Origin: M3007 sp044350425
Lineage (GTDB): Bacteria; Bacteroidota; Bacteroidia; Chitinophagales; Saprospiraceae
Length of the DNA: 64,000 bases
Assembly (NCBI GenBank): GCA_044350425.1
Contig: JBILHS010000010.1
Span: 20,125-84,124, forward strand
Reading direction: 5' to 3'
Part shown: positions 63,482 to 64,000 of the stretch, piece by piece
How positions within the stretch are numbered: the stretch's first letter is position 1
Layout of the letters: each line of letters opens with the position of its first letter
Program-made: the position numbers and the translations under genes
Notes under the pieces: generated by a model
What the model was told of the DNA's origin: nothing
What the model saw: only the letters and a program-made list of their open reading frames with translations
Database searches by the model: none

Positions 63482-64000
63482 TTATTTTGCCTGGCTGAGA
63501 TCCAGATTCAAAAACACATTCACAATAAAGCCGGTATTGGACTGAAAAACATTCCGCCCATTCGCACTGCCAGGCAGGATGATTTCCCGGGGCAGCTGGA
63601 GGATCTGGTTGAAATAGCCGCCTTCCATACGGATCGTTTTGTTGAAACGATATCCGATCAATAAGCCAATTCGGTTTTGGTCGAATACGTTTTCATTGAC
63701 ATTTTTACCGAAGCCAATGAAGATCTCATCGTAAGCTGCGGCATAGAATTCCTTGTCGTCCAATGTTTTTCCTTTGAAAGGACATTGCATCCGGAACATA
63801 TACCGCAGTCGGTTGACGAAAAAATATTCGTCCTCACGCGTCAGTTCAGGGGCGGTGTAACGGCCTATCCAGCGTTGTTCGAGCATAAACCGGTGTGAAA
63901 CATCCAAACGTCCCGGCTTATCGGTCAGCGTGGCCATCTGAAAAATCCGATGTTCCGTAAAGTCTTTGCCCATCCCGTTGATCGGGTAGTCGCCGTAATT
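63482..64000 (-). CDS. DUF2490-type outer membrane beta protein (partial)
   Basis: The C-terminal 172 codons of a minus-strand gene that runs off the right edge; the frame is open to position 64000 (NYGDYPINGMGKDFTEHR). Aromatic, alternating strands such as RFMLEQRWIGRY, RLRYMFRMQCPF, AAAYDEIFIGFG and RIGLLIGYRFNKTIRMEGGY fit the DUF2490 family of small outer-membrane beta barrels of unknown function. The stop is at 63482-63484. It converges with 61611-63437 at a distance of 44 nt. Confidence 0.78.
   Translation of the reverse strand, partial: NYGDYPINGMGKDFTEHRIFQMATLTDKPGRLDVSHRFMLEQRWIGRYTAPELTREDEYFFVNRLRYMFRMQCPFKGKTLDDKEFYAAAYDEIFIGFGKNVNENVFDQNRIGLLIGYRFNKTIRMEGGYFNQILQLPREIILPGSANGRNVFQSNTGFIVNVFLNLDLSQAK

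Overview
The window looks like a chromosomal segment of a Bacteroidota bacterium, most likely of the Saprospiraceae/Haliscomenobacter type. The reasons are: RpoC of the Bacteroidota form; many exported proteins ending in type IX secretion (T9SS) sorting domains of type A and one of type B; SprB-type repeats; and promoter boxes of the form TAnnTTTG close to start codons. The taxonomic label is an inference from gene content only.

Layout. 0-6.4 kb: the 3' end of rpoB, then a methyltransferase gene and a glycosyltransferase-like gene lying between rpoB and rpoC, then rpoC and a strong terminator. 6.4-8.8 kb: two near-identical small membrane protein genes flanking a T9SS-exported PKD protein. 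8.8-13.1 kb: lptB, a YqeY-family gene, a conserved gene of unknown role and a Cys/Met-metabolism PLP enzyme. 13.3-18.0 kb: two T9SS-exported proteins, one with a gingipain-like but apparently inactive core. 18.0-21.6 kb: a decayed defence region, with an internally deleted Abi_2-like gene and an MmeI/TaqI-type methylase gene broken by an in-frame TAG and by a small palindromic insertion element with a target duplication. 21.7-31.7 kb: ruvX, def, a LuxR-type response regulator, a 1,473-residue surface protein, meaB, a LolC/E-like permease and a LysM protein. 31.9-35.8 kb: a lipoprotein plus a secreted M43-like metalloprotease, the N-terminal transketolase subunit and tRNA-Ala(GGC). 35.9-43.4 kb: an operon of three WG-repeat proteins flanked by 56-bp direct repeats; the two downstream genes each carry one in-frame stop codon. 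43.4-50.5 kb: further palindromic elements, a DUF4139 protein, small membrane and soluble genes, a membrane-anchored patatin and maeB. 50.6-64 kb: a 7-bp tandem repeat, a 2,277-residue SprB-repeat adhesin, a beta-helix protein, a paralogue of the 6.7-kb PKD protein and a partial DUF2490 gene.

How it fits together. Core genes (rpoBC, lptB, ruvX, def, tkt, maeB, meaB) alternate with large T9SS cargo proteins, as expected of a surface-active, possibly gliding or biofilm-forming, polymer-degrading organism. The most unusual layer is in the intergenic DNA. It holds long, often perfect inverted repeats, several built from 7-nt words, and two palindromic units flanked by direct repeats as if inserted. 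I saw no CRISPR array, prophage or complete insertion sequence.
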